Part shown: in pieces, positions 20,726-32,854 of the stretch
Layout of the letters: each line of letters starts with the position of its first letter
Position numbering within the stretch: the first letter of the stretch is position 1
Assembly (NCBI GenBank): GCA_018287875.1
Contig: JAGVVL010000022.1
Coordinates: 1,922,001 to 1,986,000, forward strand
Source: Nigrospora sphaerica
Lineage: Eukaryota; Ascomycota; Sordariomycetes; Amphisphaeriales; Apiosporaceae
Direction: 5' to 3'
Length of the DNA: 64,000 nucleotides
The notes under the pieces: generated by a model
The model's database searches: none
Seen by the model: the letters and a program-made list of their open reading frames with translations, nothing else
What the model was told of the DNA's origin: nothing
Program-made: the position numbers and the translations under genes

Positions 20726-22555
20726 ATGGCCGCTGCCGCTGCCACCGGTGCGCCGCCCTCGCCGCGGACTTTTGCCCTTCAGCACCAGCGGCCCAAGGAC
20801 AGCTTCGTCGGCTGTTCGCGGATATCGGAATATGAACTCCTCTGCAAACTTGGCGAGGGTACATTCGGGTAGGTCTATTACTGCCGGCACGCAAGCCATT
20901 ACTCTTCCCCGTATCTTGCGCCGTGGCTAACAGGTTGCCGCAACAGCGAGGTCCACAAGGCGCGCTCGAAAAAGACAGGCGCGCTCGTCGCCCTTAAGAA
21001 AATTATTATGCATAATGAAAAGGACGGCTTCCCCATCACGGCGCTCCGAGAGATCAAGCTTCTCAAGCTTCTTTCGCACGAGAATGTCCTGCGTCTGGAG
21101 GACATGTCCGTCGAGCATCACAGCAAGGCGACGGACAAAAGAAAGCGGCCCATTATGTACATGGTCACCCCCTACATGGACCACGATCTGTCGGGTCTGC
21201 TCGACAACCCTTCGGTGCAGTTTACTATACCCCAGATCAAGTGCTACCTGAAGCAGCTGTTGCAGGGCCTCGAGTATCTCCACGAGAATAAGATCCTTCA
21301 CCGAGACATGAAAGCTGCCAACCTCCTCATCAACAACAAAGGCATCCTCCAGATTGGAGACTTTGGTCTCGCCCGCCATTACGACGGCCCCATCCCCACC
21401 CGCGGTGGCGGCGGCGGGACGACGACGAGGGAATACACTGCACTCGTTGTAACCCGGTGGTACAGACCGCCTGAACTGCTCATGCAGCTGCGGAGTTATA
21501 CCAGTGCCATCGACATGTGGGGTGTTGGGTGAGTATTCGCCAAGGCTGTTGTACAGGGCGTCTATGCTAACCGTTGCGCCAACAGCTGCGTTTTTGGTGA
21601 GATGCTCACTGGCAAACCGATTCTCTGCGGTGAAAGTGACGGCCACCAATTGGAGATCATCTTCGACCTTGTCGGGACGCCGACGGAGGCGACGATGCCA
21701 GGCTGGAAAAAGCTGCCTGGAGGCGAGGCGCTCAGCCCTCGGCCACGTCAAGGTGGCCTTCAAACGCGGTTCCGTGATCATGGCCCGGTGGCAATTTCAC
21801 TGCTTAAGGAGCTTTTGAAGCTGGACTGGCGTACCCGCATCAACGCCATGGATGCCCTTCAACATCCCTACTTTGCCACCTCGCCCCTGCCCGCAGCTCC
21901 AGGAGACATACCGACATTCGAGGACAGTCATGAGCTGGACCGCCGGAAGTTCCACGATCGCAGAGCCGCTCTGCCTCCAGCGCCCAAGGGGGGTACGGTC
22001 GGAGTGGGTGTCTACGATAATCCTCAGGGTTTTAGCAATGGTGATGGTTATGGTAGCAACAACCGGAACGGCGGACGCCACCCCCACCCGCCTCATGGTG
22101 GCCATCGCAACGTTCCAGGCGACAGCCGTAGACCGGCTTGGGCCAGGGACCGGGACCGGGACAGGGATCGAGATCGTGACCCGCCCCCGGATACTCGGCT
22201 GCCACCTAGACCGCCGCCACCTGAGAACGGGTGGAACGACGGGCCCAACGATCGTGATTATCGTGACCGAGGCCCAAGGCGTGGCCCTCCCGTGGCCCGA
22301 CCCGACGTCGACACCTACATTCCGAGCCACAGAATAGGAGGCAGAGACGAGAGGCCGCCCAGGGACGACCGCCCGCCGAGAGATTACCGTCCGCCCCGAG
22401 ACGATCGCCGACGTAGGGACGATTACGACGACCGACGGGCGGACTGGGATCGGGATCGTCCTGATCGAGTGAGGGACTATGACGATCGAAGTCGCGCCAG
22501 CAGGACGAGGAGCAGGAGTCGCTCTCCCCGCGATCGCGAGATGTATCGTCGATAG
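20726..22555 (+). CDS. BUR1: Bur1/Sgv1 cyclin-dependent kinase (CDK9 orthologue)
   Basis: Exons 20726-20868, 20947-21528 and 21586-22555 give 564 residues. The kinase domain shows LGEGTFGEVHKA, VALKKI, the CDK9 signature [32 protein letters not shown] and T-loop [15 protein letters not shown]. Intron junctions fall in GG|C codons (GTAGGT...ACAG; GTGAGT...CTAAC...ACAG). The C-terminal tail is disordered, with Arg-Asp dipeptides and repeated [12 protein letters not shown] units. Bur1 with its cyclin Bur2 phosphorylates the RNA polymerase II CTD linker and Spt5 to support elongation. A second in-frame ATG does not compete with 20726, which gives the usual short N-terminus. Confidence 0.95.
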
Positions 22556-23502
22556 GACCACGGTGATTGGCGTCACGCCAGTAGGACAAGGAGCAGGCGT
22601 CGCTCTCGGCGTCGCGCTCGGAGGACAAGGAGTAGGAATTGCTCTTCCGGCTCTCACTACGTGACATCGCCGCCATGACGGTGGTCGTTGACAAAGTCCA
22701 AGCAGGTCATCTTGGAACCCCTCACCACCCCAACTCCGGCATAATACCCCAATACTAGAGTCCTGCCTGTGCAGGGAACATCAATTTTTGCGGACGTCGG
22801 CGTCCTGCAGTGGCTCGGAGAGAACGAGCTTTCTCAGTTCTGGCGTTTCCTCAACAACATTGTTGAGGGCAACCATGCTCATGCGAGCACGAACAGATGG
22901 GTTTTTACCTCGTCTTCTCTCTGCTGTCACGTTGTTCGGTCTATTCCTTACTTTATGGGTGGGGCCTCATCACTCTTGCGGTGCCCCCGGAAGGACAACA
23001 CCCCGACCTGAGAAGACGTCAGACTCTTGGGCCAAGCGACTTCTATATCGCTATTATAAGTGTATAGCGAGTATAAGTGCTTAATGCAACAATGCTTCGA
23101 CCTGAATGTCCACCCTGGTGTAGAAAGAGGTATAATAGTAAGCGTGACAGAGTGCTGCGCCTCAAGTAGCTGGGAGCACTAGACCAGTACTGTGTACATG
23201 GCCACGCCACCAATTGGCAGGGTATGCCACGTCAATCTCGCGTCATCTCTACCTACCCACGGCTGTATTCTACAACTATTCCCCAACCCTTGAGCCCCAT
23301 CAGCGCGCGCACCTTTCAAGCATTCGATCCAACTGAGCCGATCGTCCGCGTCTATCCCGCTTTCCGTATGCGAAGCAGTACGTACCTACTTACCTTGCGC
23401 GCCCGGCACATTCCATATCCCCTAGTGCACATGCACGGGTGACGACGACCACAAACCTCGATCCCCTCCCCCCCAAAAGCGCGTCGACCCCGGCCGCCCG
23501 GG
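22556..23502. other. Gene-free stretch after BUR1
   Basis: Contains the BUR1 3' UTR and, up to about 22.66 kb, out-of-frame Arg/Asp-like repeat sequence that continues the pattern of the BUR1 tail past its stop. Nothing else supported. Confidence 0.5.
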
Positions 23503-24490
23503 ATGAACTACCTGGACCTCGTGCAGTCGGCCGTCGTCGGGACCTACTCGGCCGGCCTGGCCGTGGCCGCCGTTTGCGGAAAGCTGCTCTACTGGGCCAC
23601 GGTGCCCTTCAGCTACCCGGCCTACTACCTGTGGGCCGTGCTGTCCTTCATCTTGTCGCCGCTCTGGTTCCTCGTCGACCTGGTCCGGTCCGCCACCCTG
23701 CTGGCCCTCCACCTCGCCGTGCGCTTTCGCGTGAGTTTCTGAACACGTTTGGAGGGGAAGGGACTTTGACTTTTCCTGGCCCGCCTTTCCCTTCCCATCG
23801 AGTTCATTCTATCCTGCCCCCCCGGGGGAAAGGCCGGCTTAGCTAACTCTTGCGCCTCCGATACAGTATATTTACGTCTATGTAAGCCCCCCTGGAAACC
23901 TGCGGTTCTAGCCCAGACACACATACATACACACACATATACACATACACATCTTGGTGAGTCAACGGAGAAAAACAAACTAACCCATAGCCCGGCTTGC
24001 CCTTTGTTCCCCTCAGTTCACTTGCGCCGCCATAATCGGTCTGCTGGCCGCCTGTGCGCTCCACGGCACCTCATCGCTCCTCTTCATGGTGCTGCGTGTG
24101 CACCCGTCCCAGCAACCGGCGCCGGCGCCGGCGCTGATCACGTCCAAGGGCCGCTCGCCGGAGCTGGGGCAGCGGATGTCCGGGGAGGACGATGAGAACG
24201 ATTACAGCATTGATGCGGACGACGACTTTGACCTAGGGGGCAGCAGCACCCGCGAGACCGCGACGGCTACCAGCTCCGGCCTGACGTCGGCATCGACCAG
24301 CGACGCGCCCGTCCTCGTGCGGAACCGGCGGGGCCGCGAATCATCGGGCCTGGGCGACCTGTACGGGAACCACTGGCGCACGCTGAGCGACCACCGCAAG
24401 GCCCCGGTGAAGGCGCGTCACCGGGGGAAGCTCAAGGGCCTTTTGGCGCAGACGATCCACGAGGAGAGCAGCGAGAGCGAGTCGCTGTGA
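23503..24490 (+). CDS. Small fungal membrane protein with a 15-nt exon, function unknown
   Basis: Exons 23503-23730, 23867-23881 and 24017-24490 encode 238 residues. The middle exon is just 15 nt (YIYVY), flanked by a CTAAC-containing intron ending ACAG and a donor GTAAGC; skipping it would also keep frame. Membrane segments: SAGLAVAAVCGKLLYWATVP, a region around YLWAVLSFILSPLWFLVDLV, and YVYFTCAAIIGLLAACAL formed partly by the micro-exon. The long tail is acidic and Ser-rich with a basic patch (KAPVKARHRGKLKG). The pattern of short helices followed by a cytosolic tail is common in ER membrane proteins; I could not assign a family. Confidence 0.8.
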
Positions 24491-27004
24491 ACCACCTGGA
24501 TCCAGGCAGATGGAAGAGGCCCATCATGCGCAGAAAGGGAGGGGGGAAGTCTAAGGCTGCTGTTCGCTTTAGCTCTCTTCACTGAAGGGCCAATAAGGCG
24601 AGATAGCTCCCAGCCTAGTCCAAATACCGACGCAGGATATGTCTATTATAGGCCTATAATAGTGAAACCCCTGGCAAAGCCGACCAGTCTGCCATGTCGG
24701 TGCCGTCGCCTTAGTCTTTTTTGCGCATTCCTGCCTGAGTAACCGGCATTCGGTCTCTCCCCTCCCGGAAATCCATGCGGTTCTAGAACATCCTGCAGGT
24801 GCCCGGCACGGGCCCGGGCACGGCCAACGGGTACGACGTCAACCCCATTACGGGCCTGTGCTAAGGGAAGGCGGGCGGGTCGACAAGAACCTATGCGGGC
24901 GGCTGGGCCAAACGTCCCTGCCCACGGCCCAAGGACTGGTACAAGTCCGTTGTAGGGTTCACAGGCCATGGCTCTTCCATTCAGCCGGATGGGCAAAAAG
25001 GGACTCCGTAACTGTTTTGGAGTGGCGACGACCAAATAGGGTTGGTGCAGCGAACGAACTAGTTGAGGCAGCCGAGCGCCAGCAGGTGCTCATGTTGTAC
25101 GGTTTCAGAGCGCTGTAAGCACGAAGTGTTGTGATATGAGAAGCCTGTAAGCCTATGCTAAAAGAACTTGTTGCCAAGTTCGGTCAAGTGAAGCCACTAT
25201 TTTACCAGGCAATGATACCATCTTTTTATCATCCCACTAACATGATGGATCAAGGCCAGGGGGAGGGAGCGCTAGGAGGCCTGGTTAGGTAAGATGTGAT
25301 GCCGCTCACGGGATCGAACCGACAAGCTTCTCCACTTTACAAGGTGTCCCAGTCCGCCAAGGTCTTTCCACTGGCGGTGGGGCATCGTGAATGGCCCTGT
25401 GAATGGACCATCGTACCTTTCGATCTACTTGTGGCTAATGGATGATACGGGCAGCTAGCATACTGCTTTACCTGCCAACCTCGATACAATGCCTTGCCTC
25501 CAGCTTGCTTACTTTACCCGCCTCCTTCTTAGGGTTTTTTTTTTCTATACCTACAGCCGAACTTATACTGGGGTTGCCGGTGTACCCCATCAGGCATACC
25601 CGACTGCTGACGGGCCGGGCGGAGAGCTTGTCGGCCCCCAGGCAAGACGAAATCATGCTGACGAATTGCACGGCGTTGGCCATACCAGCCGAGCGGTCGA
25701 CCAACGCACAATTGAACCTTTTCTTTGTCGCATGCGGAGCTTTTTCTCCTGCCCGCCGCGGCGTTATCCCACGTAGTATCATCTGGCTGAGCATACCTGC
25801 TGGTGCACGAGGAACGGGCGTGATGAACGTCACCAACCACAGCGTACGCTTGCCTTTGGGGTAGCGGGATGGATGCGGGCGACCCAGGCCAGTCTAAATG
25901 GATGATGACGGACATGGGGGGATTCCCCTCGGTTGGTCCAAGCTCTCCTTGTCTTCCTGTCCCTCGCTGCCCGTCTTCATTGACCATCCCACTTGCCCAC
26001 TTGCTGTTCCGGCGGCCGAAGGAGGGGCTCAAAAGTCGACAAGACCGTCCGTCAACCGGACCGGACAGAAAAGAAGGTTCCCTTGCCCGCGCCATCCCAC
26101 TTCATTCGTTGCCTGCGCTCAATCAGCGCCAGCCAACTCTCTTCCCCCATCCCGCTCCCCATCCCGCGGCCCCTCGTCCGCTTCGTCTGATTAACCTCGG
26201 TGCCTCCCCCTTCTCTTCTGCATCCTTCCAAGTAAGGGAATTACCTAAGAGGGATTTCGTCCTTCCCAACCCGGACGTGTCGCTGCAATCTACGAGCCCT
26301 CGGCGCCCAATCATCGCCCGCCTTCCTCCGGCCGCGCGCCCGCTCACACCTGCTGAGCTGCTCTGAACCTGGACCTGGAACCGTTTTCTGGCTGGCTTTG
26401 TTCCCTCGCCCGCCCGACGTCTCGGTCGCGCGGCATCTCCTCTTCCACCCCCCTGGTCGTGGCACCAACTGTTGCAACGACAAGTCGACGCTCGAGCGTC
26501 CGTTCTGGCCCGTCTGCCCTCCCCCCGGTCGCTGTCTTGTCTACTTCCCGTTGGTCTGGGGCACCGGGCGATTTCCCTTTCCCTTCGTTCGCCGTCTCGC
26601 CCGCCGTCAGCGCCGCCTTCCTTTTTCATCCCTCCCATCCCATTCGCGCGACGGCCTTTGGGGGTCCCATGACCATTCTGGCTGCCGTATCGGCCAGGCT
26701 CCACCCCCGTCCGTCACTTGATGCACGCGCCATGAACCAGCACTGAGAGCCGAAAAAGCAACTCAAGGTCGCGACCACGTTTCCACCCCCCCGACCCGAC
26801 CGCATCCCCGCCAATTTGGTTTTCACCCGACAGGGCAGATCCTCTTTTCCCACCGTCCCCTGGCGCTCAGCTGAGCTCAGCTCGATCACGCCGTCCGGAA
26901 AGCAGAGTGCCGAGGGCAGGGTCCATCCCGCCTCTCCCTTGCCCCCCCCTCCCCCTCCTCCCGCTCTCGACACGCCTGTGTCTCTTCCTCTTTCTCCCAC
27001 AACC
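24491..27004. other. Long intergenic region with CT-rich AMPK-beta leader
   Basis: No protein-coding gene supported. A tRNA-like element lies at 25297-25386. From about 25.9 kb the plus strand becomes strongly C/T-rich, typical of a long fungal 5' leader before the AMPK beta ATG at 27005. Confidence 0.55.
25297..25386 (-). tRNA. tRNA-like element, possibly degenerate
   Basis: The minus strand begins GATGCC and ends GGCATC plus a discriminator A, forming a 6-bp acceptor-like stem. It carries a good B-box (GGTTCGATCCC) and a loop TTGTAA resembling a tRNA-Thr(UGU) anticodon loop. The T stem needs a bulge, the D region forms an unusually strong CCGCC/GGCGG stem, and there is no downstream T-run for Pol III. 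It is either an atypical tRNA gene or a tRNA-derived pseudogene. Confidence 0.4.
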
Positions 27005-28628
27005 ATGGGCAACAGTCCCTCGACCTCGAAGCCCGCGACCCCCACTCAGTATCACCAAAATAAACAGGGGGGCAACGCTCACGGGGTACAGGCCGGCCAT
27101 GACTCCCCCCGCGCTAACAAGAAGGAGCCCAAGAACCTGATATCCGCCCATCAACGCCAGCACAGGTCCGCCGCCTCGTCCCCCGAGGCCAGCGTCATTC
27201 AGGCGCAGGGGTCCACGATTGGCCCAAAAGGCACCCACTCCAGACCGCTGTCGACTTTCAACTCGTCCTCGCCGTCGGGCAGCTCCCAGACCTCCACCGC
27301 ACCCAGGACTCCGGCCACGCGCCAGAAGCAAGTTGACGCCGACGAGTGCCCCCCAAACCCTGCCCCCAAGAATGAGCCGTCCAAACCCGTAGCTGTGCCC
27401 ACTGCGACCTCTACCCATACCGCATCCTCGTCCCTGCGCTCCTCCCAGTACGAAGATTCTTTTCTGAACTCTGGGCCGACCTCGAGCAGCGTCCAAGATA
27501 TGTCTTACGTGATCGGCCGTCCGCCGCGGCTGCCCCTGCCCATCGAGGAAGAAGTCCACACCCCCGGATCGCCCATCATCGCGCCCGCCGACATTGGCGA
27601 GCCGCTGGAGGAACTAGAAAAGGAGGACGGTCTGGACGAACTACAGCGCAAAAGCTCCGGCATCAGTAATGCTACCGAAGAGGAGGATAGCGAGGAACTG
27701 CGAGTCGATAAAACAAGACCGACGGTGCCGACACGCATAGAATGGCTCGGAGGAGGACAGAAGGTCTATGTGACCGGCACGCCCTTTCAGTGGAGTCGGA
27801 AACAGAGGTTGCAGCCTGCGTGAGTCTTCCCTATGCGCCAAGCATGCGACACGGTCGTTGCCAGTACGGATCGCGAAGTGGGCTCGGCCGCCCGCTTTGC
27901 GACGATGCGGAATCTGCGTCGCTAACCATTCATCGTGTTTATAGGAAGGGCCGCGAGGGCGTCTTGGAAGCCATTATACCCGTCTTCCCAGGAACGCACC
28001 ACATCAAGTTCCTGGTGGATGGTGTGATGGAAACCTCGCCACACCTGCCTACCACTGTGGATTTTGGAAACAACCTGGTGAACTACATTGAAGTGAGCGG
28101 GGATGATGCCGCCGTCCGCAACATTCCCGTCGGCGCGACCCCACCAAAGGACGGACGGGAAGCCCTGCGACTACCCTCCCGTTGCACCTCGGAGGAGTAC
28201 ATCAAGGAGGCCAAGCCCCAGCAGAAAAAGACGATCCCCATTCCGCCGCCCGAGAAGTTCTCCAGTCAACTGCCCCAGTACCTCGCCGATTTCGACCAGC
28301 CGGAGGATTCCCGGCCCTACCAGTTGTCTGTCGGAGCGCTCGATAAGCTGCCCATGCCGCCCGGTCTGCCCAGCTTCCTCACCAAGCCCATCATGAACAA
28401 CACGACGTTGATCAAGGACGATAATAGCGTTCTGAACATGCCCAACCATACCGTGCTCAACCATCTGGCGACCAGTAGCATCAAGAATAATGTTCTTGCC
28501 GTATCGGCCACCACACGGTACATGAACAAGGTTCGTGACTGCTCCCAACCCCACATCTGCCATCGGGACTAACGTCGCCCCAGTACGTGACCACCATCAT
28601 ATATAAGCCGACGTCGGATGATAGTTAG
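27005..28628 (+). CDS. AMP-activated kinase (Snf1) beta subunit
   Basis: Exons 27005-27819, 27945-28530 and 28584-28628 encode 481 residues. The N-terminus MGNSPS is a likely myristoylation site. A long Ser/Thr/Pro-rich region leads to a CBM48 domain (IEWLGGGQKVYVTGTPFQWS ... HHIKFLVDG) split by intron 1, then the ASC domain that binds alpha and gamma subunits (from PEKFSSQLPQYLADF to the last exon YVTTIIYKP). The subunit scaffolds and localises Snf1 kinase in glucose and energy signalling. Intron 2 starts GTTCGT, a weak donor, with a CTAAC branch site. The second carbohydrate-binding Trp of mammalian CBM48 is Val-Met here. Confidence 0.95.
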
Positions 28629-28999
28629 GCGGATACTTAGCCCGGTATGGCTGTTCAAGCGACGTGAAGAGCCGTGCTAAGACGGGACTGAAGAGCCGCG
28701 GGCAGAGCGCACGATGTAACGACCGGAAATGCGGGGCTTCAGCGGCGGCCATTCTCGAGCACAGCGGTGTTGGCAAATATGAACTTTCGGGACGCCACCT
28801 CGGGGCGCAGGCACTCGCGATGGAGCGTGTGGCGTGTAGGAAAGCGACGAGACGCATTTCTCTCAGGGGACGAAAGCGGCCGCTACGGCGCCTTTCGATG
28901 CATGATTAATATGAAGATCAAGACATTGTCCAATGAACATACAGCGCTCGCCTTCCAAACTCGGTCGGGTCAATACGGCGGCGCACGTTACTGCGGTGC

Positions 29000-30121
29000 T
29001 CAATCATCTCTCCATTTGATGTGGACCTCGTCGGTCCGGAAACGCTGTGTACATGTGCTTTCCTCCAGGGGGGTTCGGAAGCCCGTCTCCCAGGCCAGCA
29101 GGCCAGCCAGCGCGATCATGATGCCGTTGTCGATGCAGAAGCGCTCGTCGGTGGCGTAGACGCTGCCGCCGCGCTCGCGGGCCATGGCGCCCATCATCTC
29201 CTGCAAGCGTTCGTTGCAGCCGACGCCGCCGACCACCAAGACCTGCTTGCTCCCGACGTGGGCCATGGCGCGCTCCGTGATCTCGACGAGCATGGCGTAG
29301 ACGGTCTCCTGCAGGGTGAAGCACAGGTCCTCGGGGGTGATGCGCACCTCGCCGTCCTTGAGGGCGCCGCCCTTGTCCAGCACGGCCGTCTGGGCGCGCA
29401 TCTGGGCGGCGAGCAGGTCGGCGGCGGCCAGGATACCGCTGAAGCTGCAGTCCATGCCCTTGACGGCGTATGGCAGGTCGAGCAGGACGGAGCCCTTCTT
29501 GGCGAGCTGCTCGACGTTGTAGCCGGGGAAGGGGTCGTTGGGGATGCCGAGGGTGCGGGCGAAGCGGTCGATGCAGTTGCCGACGGCGATGTCGAGGGTC
29601 TCGCCAAAGATGCGGTAGCGCTGCTCGGCATAGGCGATGACCTGGGTGTTGCCGCCGCTGACGTAGAGGACGACGGGGTTGGCGGCGCCCGTGATGACGC
29701 GGCCCATCTCGATGTGGCCGACGCAGTGGTTGACGCCGACGAGGGGCCGGCCCCAGAGCAGGCTCAGGGCGCGCGCGGCGACGGCGACGCTCTGCAGCGG
29801 CGCGCCCATGCCGGGGCCCTTGGTGTAGCAGACGCAGGCGAGGTCGGCGGGGCCGACGCCGGCCTCGCGCAGCGCCGCCCGCGCCACCGGCACAAAGTGC
29901 GCGCGGTGGTGCTGCGCCGTGTCCTTGGGCAGGAACCCCGTGCCCGGCGGCGACACAAACGTGTGCCGCACGTTGGAGAGGATGCGCGTCTCGCCCGTCG
30001 CCGGGTCGTGCGCCACCACCCCGATCCCCAGCTTGTTGGCGCTGCCCTCGCACCCGAGCGCATAGAGCAGCTTCGACGCCGCCGGCGCCGCCGGCGCCGC
30101 TGCGTCCGACGGGGCCGCCAT
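29000..30121 (-). CDS. KAE1: KEOPS subunit Kae1, tRNA threonylcarbamoyl transferase
   Basis: Single exon, 373 residues from ATG 30121; an upstream in-frame ATG at 30301 adds 60 residues that look like leader sequence. The product transfers threonylcarbamoyl to A37 of ANN-decoding tRNAs within the KEOPS complex. Visible motifs: the metal-binding HHRAHFVP and [53 protein letters not shown] and [13 protein letters not shown]. The absence of a mitochondrial presequence favours the cytosolic/nuclear Kae1 over Qri7. It is convergent with the AMPK beta gene, about 370 bp away. Confidence 0.96.
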   Translation of the reverse strand: MAAPSDAAAPAAPAASKLLYALGCEGSANKLGIGVVAHDPATGETRILSNVRHTFVSPPGTGFLPKDTAQHHRAHFVPVARAALREAGVGPADLACVCYTKGPGMGAPLQSVAVAARALSLLWGRPLVGVNHCVGHIEMGRVITGAANPVVLYVSGGNTQVIAYAEQRYRIFGETLDIAVGNCIDRFARTLGIPNDPFPGYNVEQLAKKGSVLLDLPYAVKGMDCSFSGILAAADLLAAQMRAQTAVLDKGGALKDGEVRITPEDLCFTLQETVYAMLVEITERAMAHVGSKQVLVVGGVGCNERLQEMMGAMARERGGSVYATDERFCIDNGIMIALAGLLAWETGFRTPLEESTCTQRFRTDEVHIKWRDD

Positions 30122-32854
30122 GGTGCCGCGGGTCGGCAGTTCGGCCGTCCGCTCGGGTTTTACTTTTCCTCCCTCGGTACGGCGCGTCGGGGGGCCGCGT
30201 CGGATCGGAGCAACGAAGAGGGCGTCGCGGGGCGGGTTGGGCTTCGCAGGGGCCTGCACGGGGGGTGGTGAATGGGAAAGCAGAGCTTTGCTTCTCGGCA
30301 CGACCGCCCCCGGGCCTTGGGGGAAGAAGACGAGCGGCGGATCGGACGCCTCGGCCGAGCTTGATTCGAAGAGTCCGGTGCCGGGGATTCGCTGACAAGA
30401 GGCCGGGCGAGAACACGATACGCAACTATGTTTGCACGTAGTGTTTTCGGGAGGAGGGGGGTATAAGGTGGGCGTGGAAGAAGACCTTGGTTTCTAGATT
30501 CGACCCCGCACTGGTGTCACGGTTACTAACCTTTAGTAGGTACATCAGGTACAACATACAGGCGCATACATCATGTACTTGAGCCGCCAAAATTTGCACC
30601 TTGGCCAACTTAGGTGGCGGAGCCACTATGGCGCAAAATTTACTTAGGCAGGTACCCCCAAGCTGTGGTGGGCAGTCCGCATTGGCCTCTACGAACGCTG
30701 TCGCAAGTGAGAGCCTACATGCACCGATCGGTGCGCGCCCATTTCTTCTTCTTGCCTTCCGGCTGATTGACAGGGGCACAGCGGACGTTCCGGCAGTAAG
30801 GCTGTTCGCGCGTCCGGCACCTGGCCACCCACATAGTATCCGAGGTAAAGGTCCTGGAGGTGACAAAGAAGTACACAGCGTCGTAGTGGTATGGAGAGCC
30901 CAGAAGTCCCTATGCTATCATCAGCGGGGTCGGTGCAATAATCGATAAGACCAAAAGACCCTGCAGAGCCAGGGCTCCCTCCAGCTGCTTGCTCATTCCC
31001 AAATGGATTTTTGTGCACCTGTTCCCAGCGGGCGGGTCCCGCTCGCTGACGGACGCCGTAGCGCCGCTGGCTGGCTCGCCGAAAGGCCCACAAGAATACC
31101 ATTTGCCTACGGGCTAGGAACAACCACGAAAGTGAGAGGAACGTTCCAAGACACAGCTACCACCACCGCTGAGACAGAAGAAAGGAAGAGTGTCCGAACC
31201 ACTCTCCCTCCCCGTCGTCCTCGTGGTCCTCGTCGTCCATCCCATTTCCCTTCATCCCGCACATCGGCAGACCTGCTCTTCAGCACCCGCCGCCCTCGCG
31301 GTCTGCCCTGGGAGGGGACTTGTCATCTGCGCAGAGGCGCCAAGCCCTGCCTGTCCTTTCCCGCGCAGACTCGCCGAGTTTCTCCCCGCCCATGCCCACC
31401 CGGGAGCACGCCTCTTCCTTTCTCTCCGTCTTCTCCTCTGCGCTTTGCCAACCCCCACGAAATTTTTCGGTCCCCTTCTCCGCCGGCCTCCCTCCCCCCG
31501 GACAGGCGACTATGGCCTCTTGTCTGACCTCGCCGGCCCCGGCCCCGTCCTGAAGGGGGCGGTGTTCCCGGCGCCTGCGTCTGCTGGCGACCAGCTTGCA
31601 CCCTGTCAGCATCTACCCTCTTTCTCCTCCTCCTCCTCTCCTCCTTCCGAAGGGCCCCTTCCCCGCCGATCCCTCGACCTCCTTCCTCGTCGTCGTCCGG
31701 GCCGCGAACCCCGCGAGCCAAGGCACGGCTACGGCTATGCCAATGGAGACTCTCGCTACGATTCGGGAAGTGCGAGAGACCCCGGCCCGGAGCCGTGAAT
31801 ATCTTCCGGTTTCTCGGTTCTTCCGGTTTCCTGCTTGCGATACTTGGGGAGGGCTGCGGAGTCGCACACAGGCGCCCGCGAGCAGAACAACCCGGCCGCT
31901 CCTCAGCTACACGGCACACGATTCTGATCGGTAGCGCGTCTTGGGCGCCTGCTTCATCCAGCGTGCTGCGCCTTTTTTCCCACTCCCTCTGAGCGTGACG
32001 ACGCTGTCGCTGCTGCCGCTTGCGTCGGTACATATCACCCGACTGCAGGGCCGACTTCCATCATTGGCCCGCCCATGCAAAAGCGGAGCACGGAAAGTTT
32101 AGTCATCCAAGCTTTGCTGACCACTCGGCAAAGAGTAAGGCGAACGGCCGCCTATATGCGAAACGACCCACCAAAGCCCGCTATCGCAATTTCCAACACT
32201 ACATACTCCCCCTACATCACTGAGGATGGCCGAGAGCGCTTTTGTTGCAATGTTGGCACGAACTCTCAAGTCGCTGTTCCCCGGCGTGCCGACCGTCTCG
32301 AGTTGAAACCGACGCTTCCTGGCCGACGCTGTTGCACAGCCCGCTGATGTGATGACCCGTCATCACCAGCGTACAGCCCCGACCTCCGTTACGAACCGGC
32401 TCCCTTCATTCGATCCTGCACCTCGCCGCCCGCGTGTCCTCCCGCGAGGGATCCACGTCAGCAGCAAGAGACTCTCCCGTCGATCATCCGCTCACAATAC
32501 GATGGTGTGGAAACACTAAATTTGATTGTTTTACATTTATCCTTCAGTGGCTTTCGCGCCATCAAATCAACCGCTGCCTGCCAACTACCCCAACTCCTGG
32601 CTATGCGTCTGCTTCATGGCAAAAGTACATATGTTACAACAGAAATCCCAACGTCAAACGCTACTCGCCTGGCATAACCGTCTCCGGCCGGCCACTGGCG
32701 TTGCAACGATGCATATGTACAGGTTGTTGGGGTTGTTGCTCGGTTTGCGAACCGGGTGTGAAAAGGGGAGAATGGGTATCAAAAGCAACTTGTCGACTCC
32801 AGGTCAGTCCCAGGAGCCAGGGCCCTGCGAACCACGGCCGCTCGTCGGCTTCTG
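30122..32854. other. 2.7-kb gene-free region, partly polypyrimidine
   Basis: Between the KAE1 start and the EPL1 stop. The plus strand from 31.2 to 31.7 kb is C/T-rich and gives long but compositionally biased ORFs in several frames. No splice pattern or family was recognised. AGGTAC words occur near 30536 and 30644. Confidence 0.5.

Noticed and set aside
29021..30271. 416-residue plus-strand ORF
   Set aside because: Antisense shadow of KAE1.
31190..31798. 202-residue ORF ending in a Gly/Tyr-rich stretch
   Set aside because: Polypyrimidine-derived composition, no downstream exon found to continue the protein.
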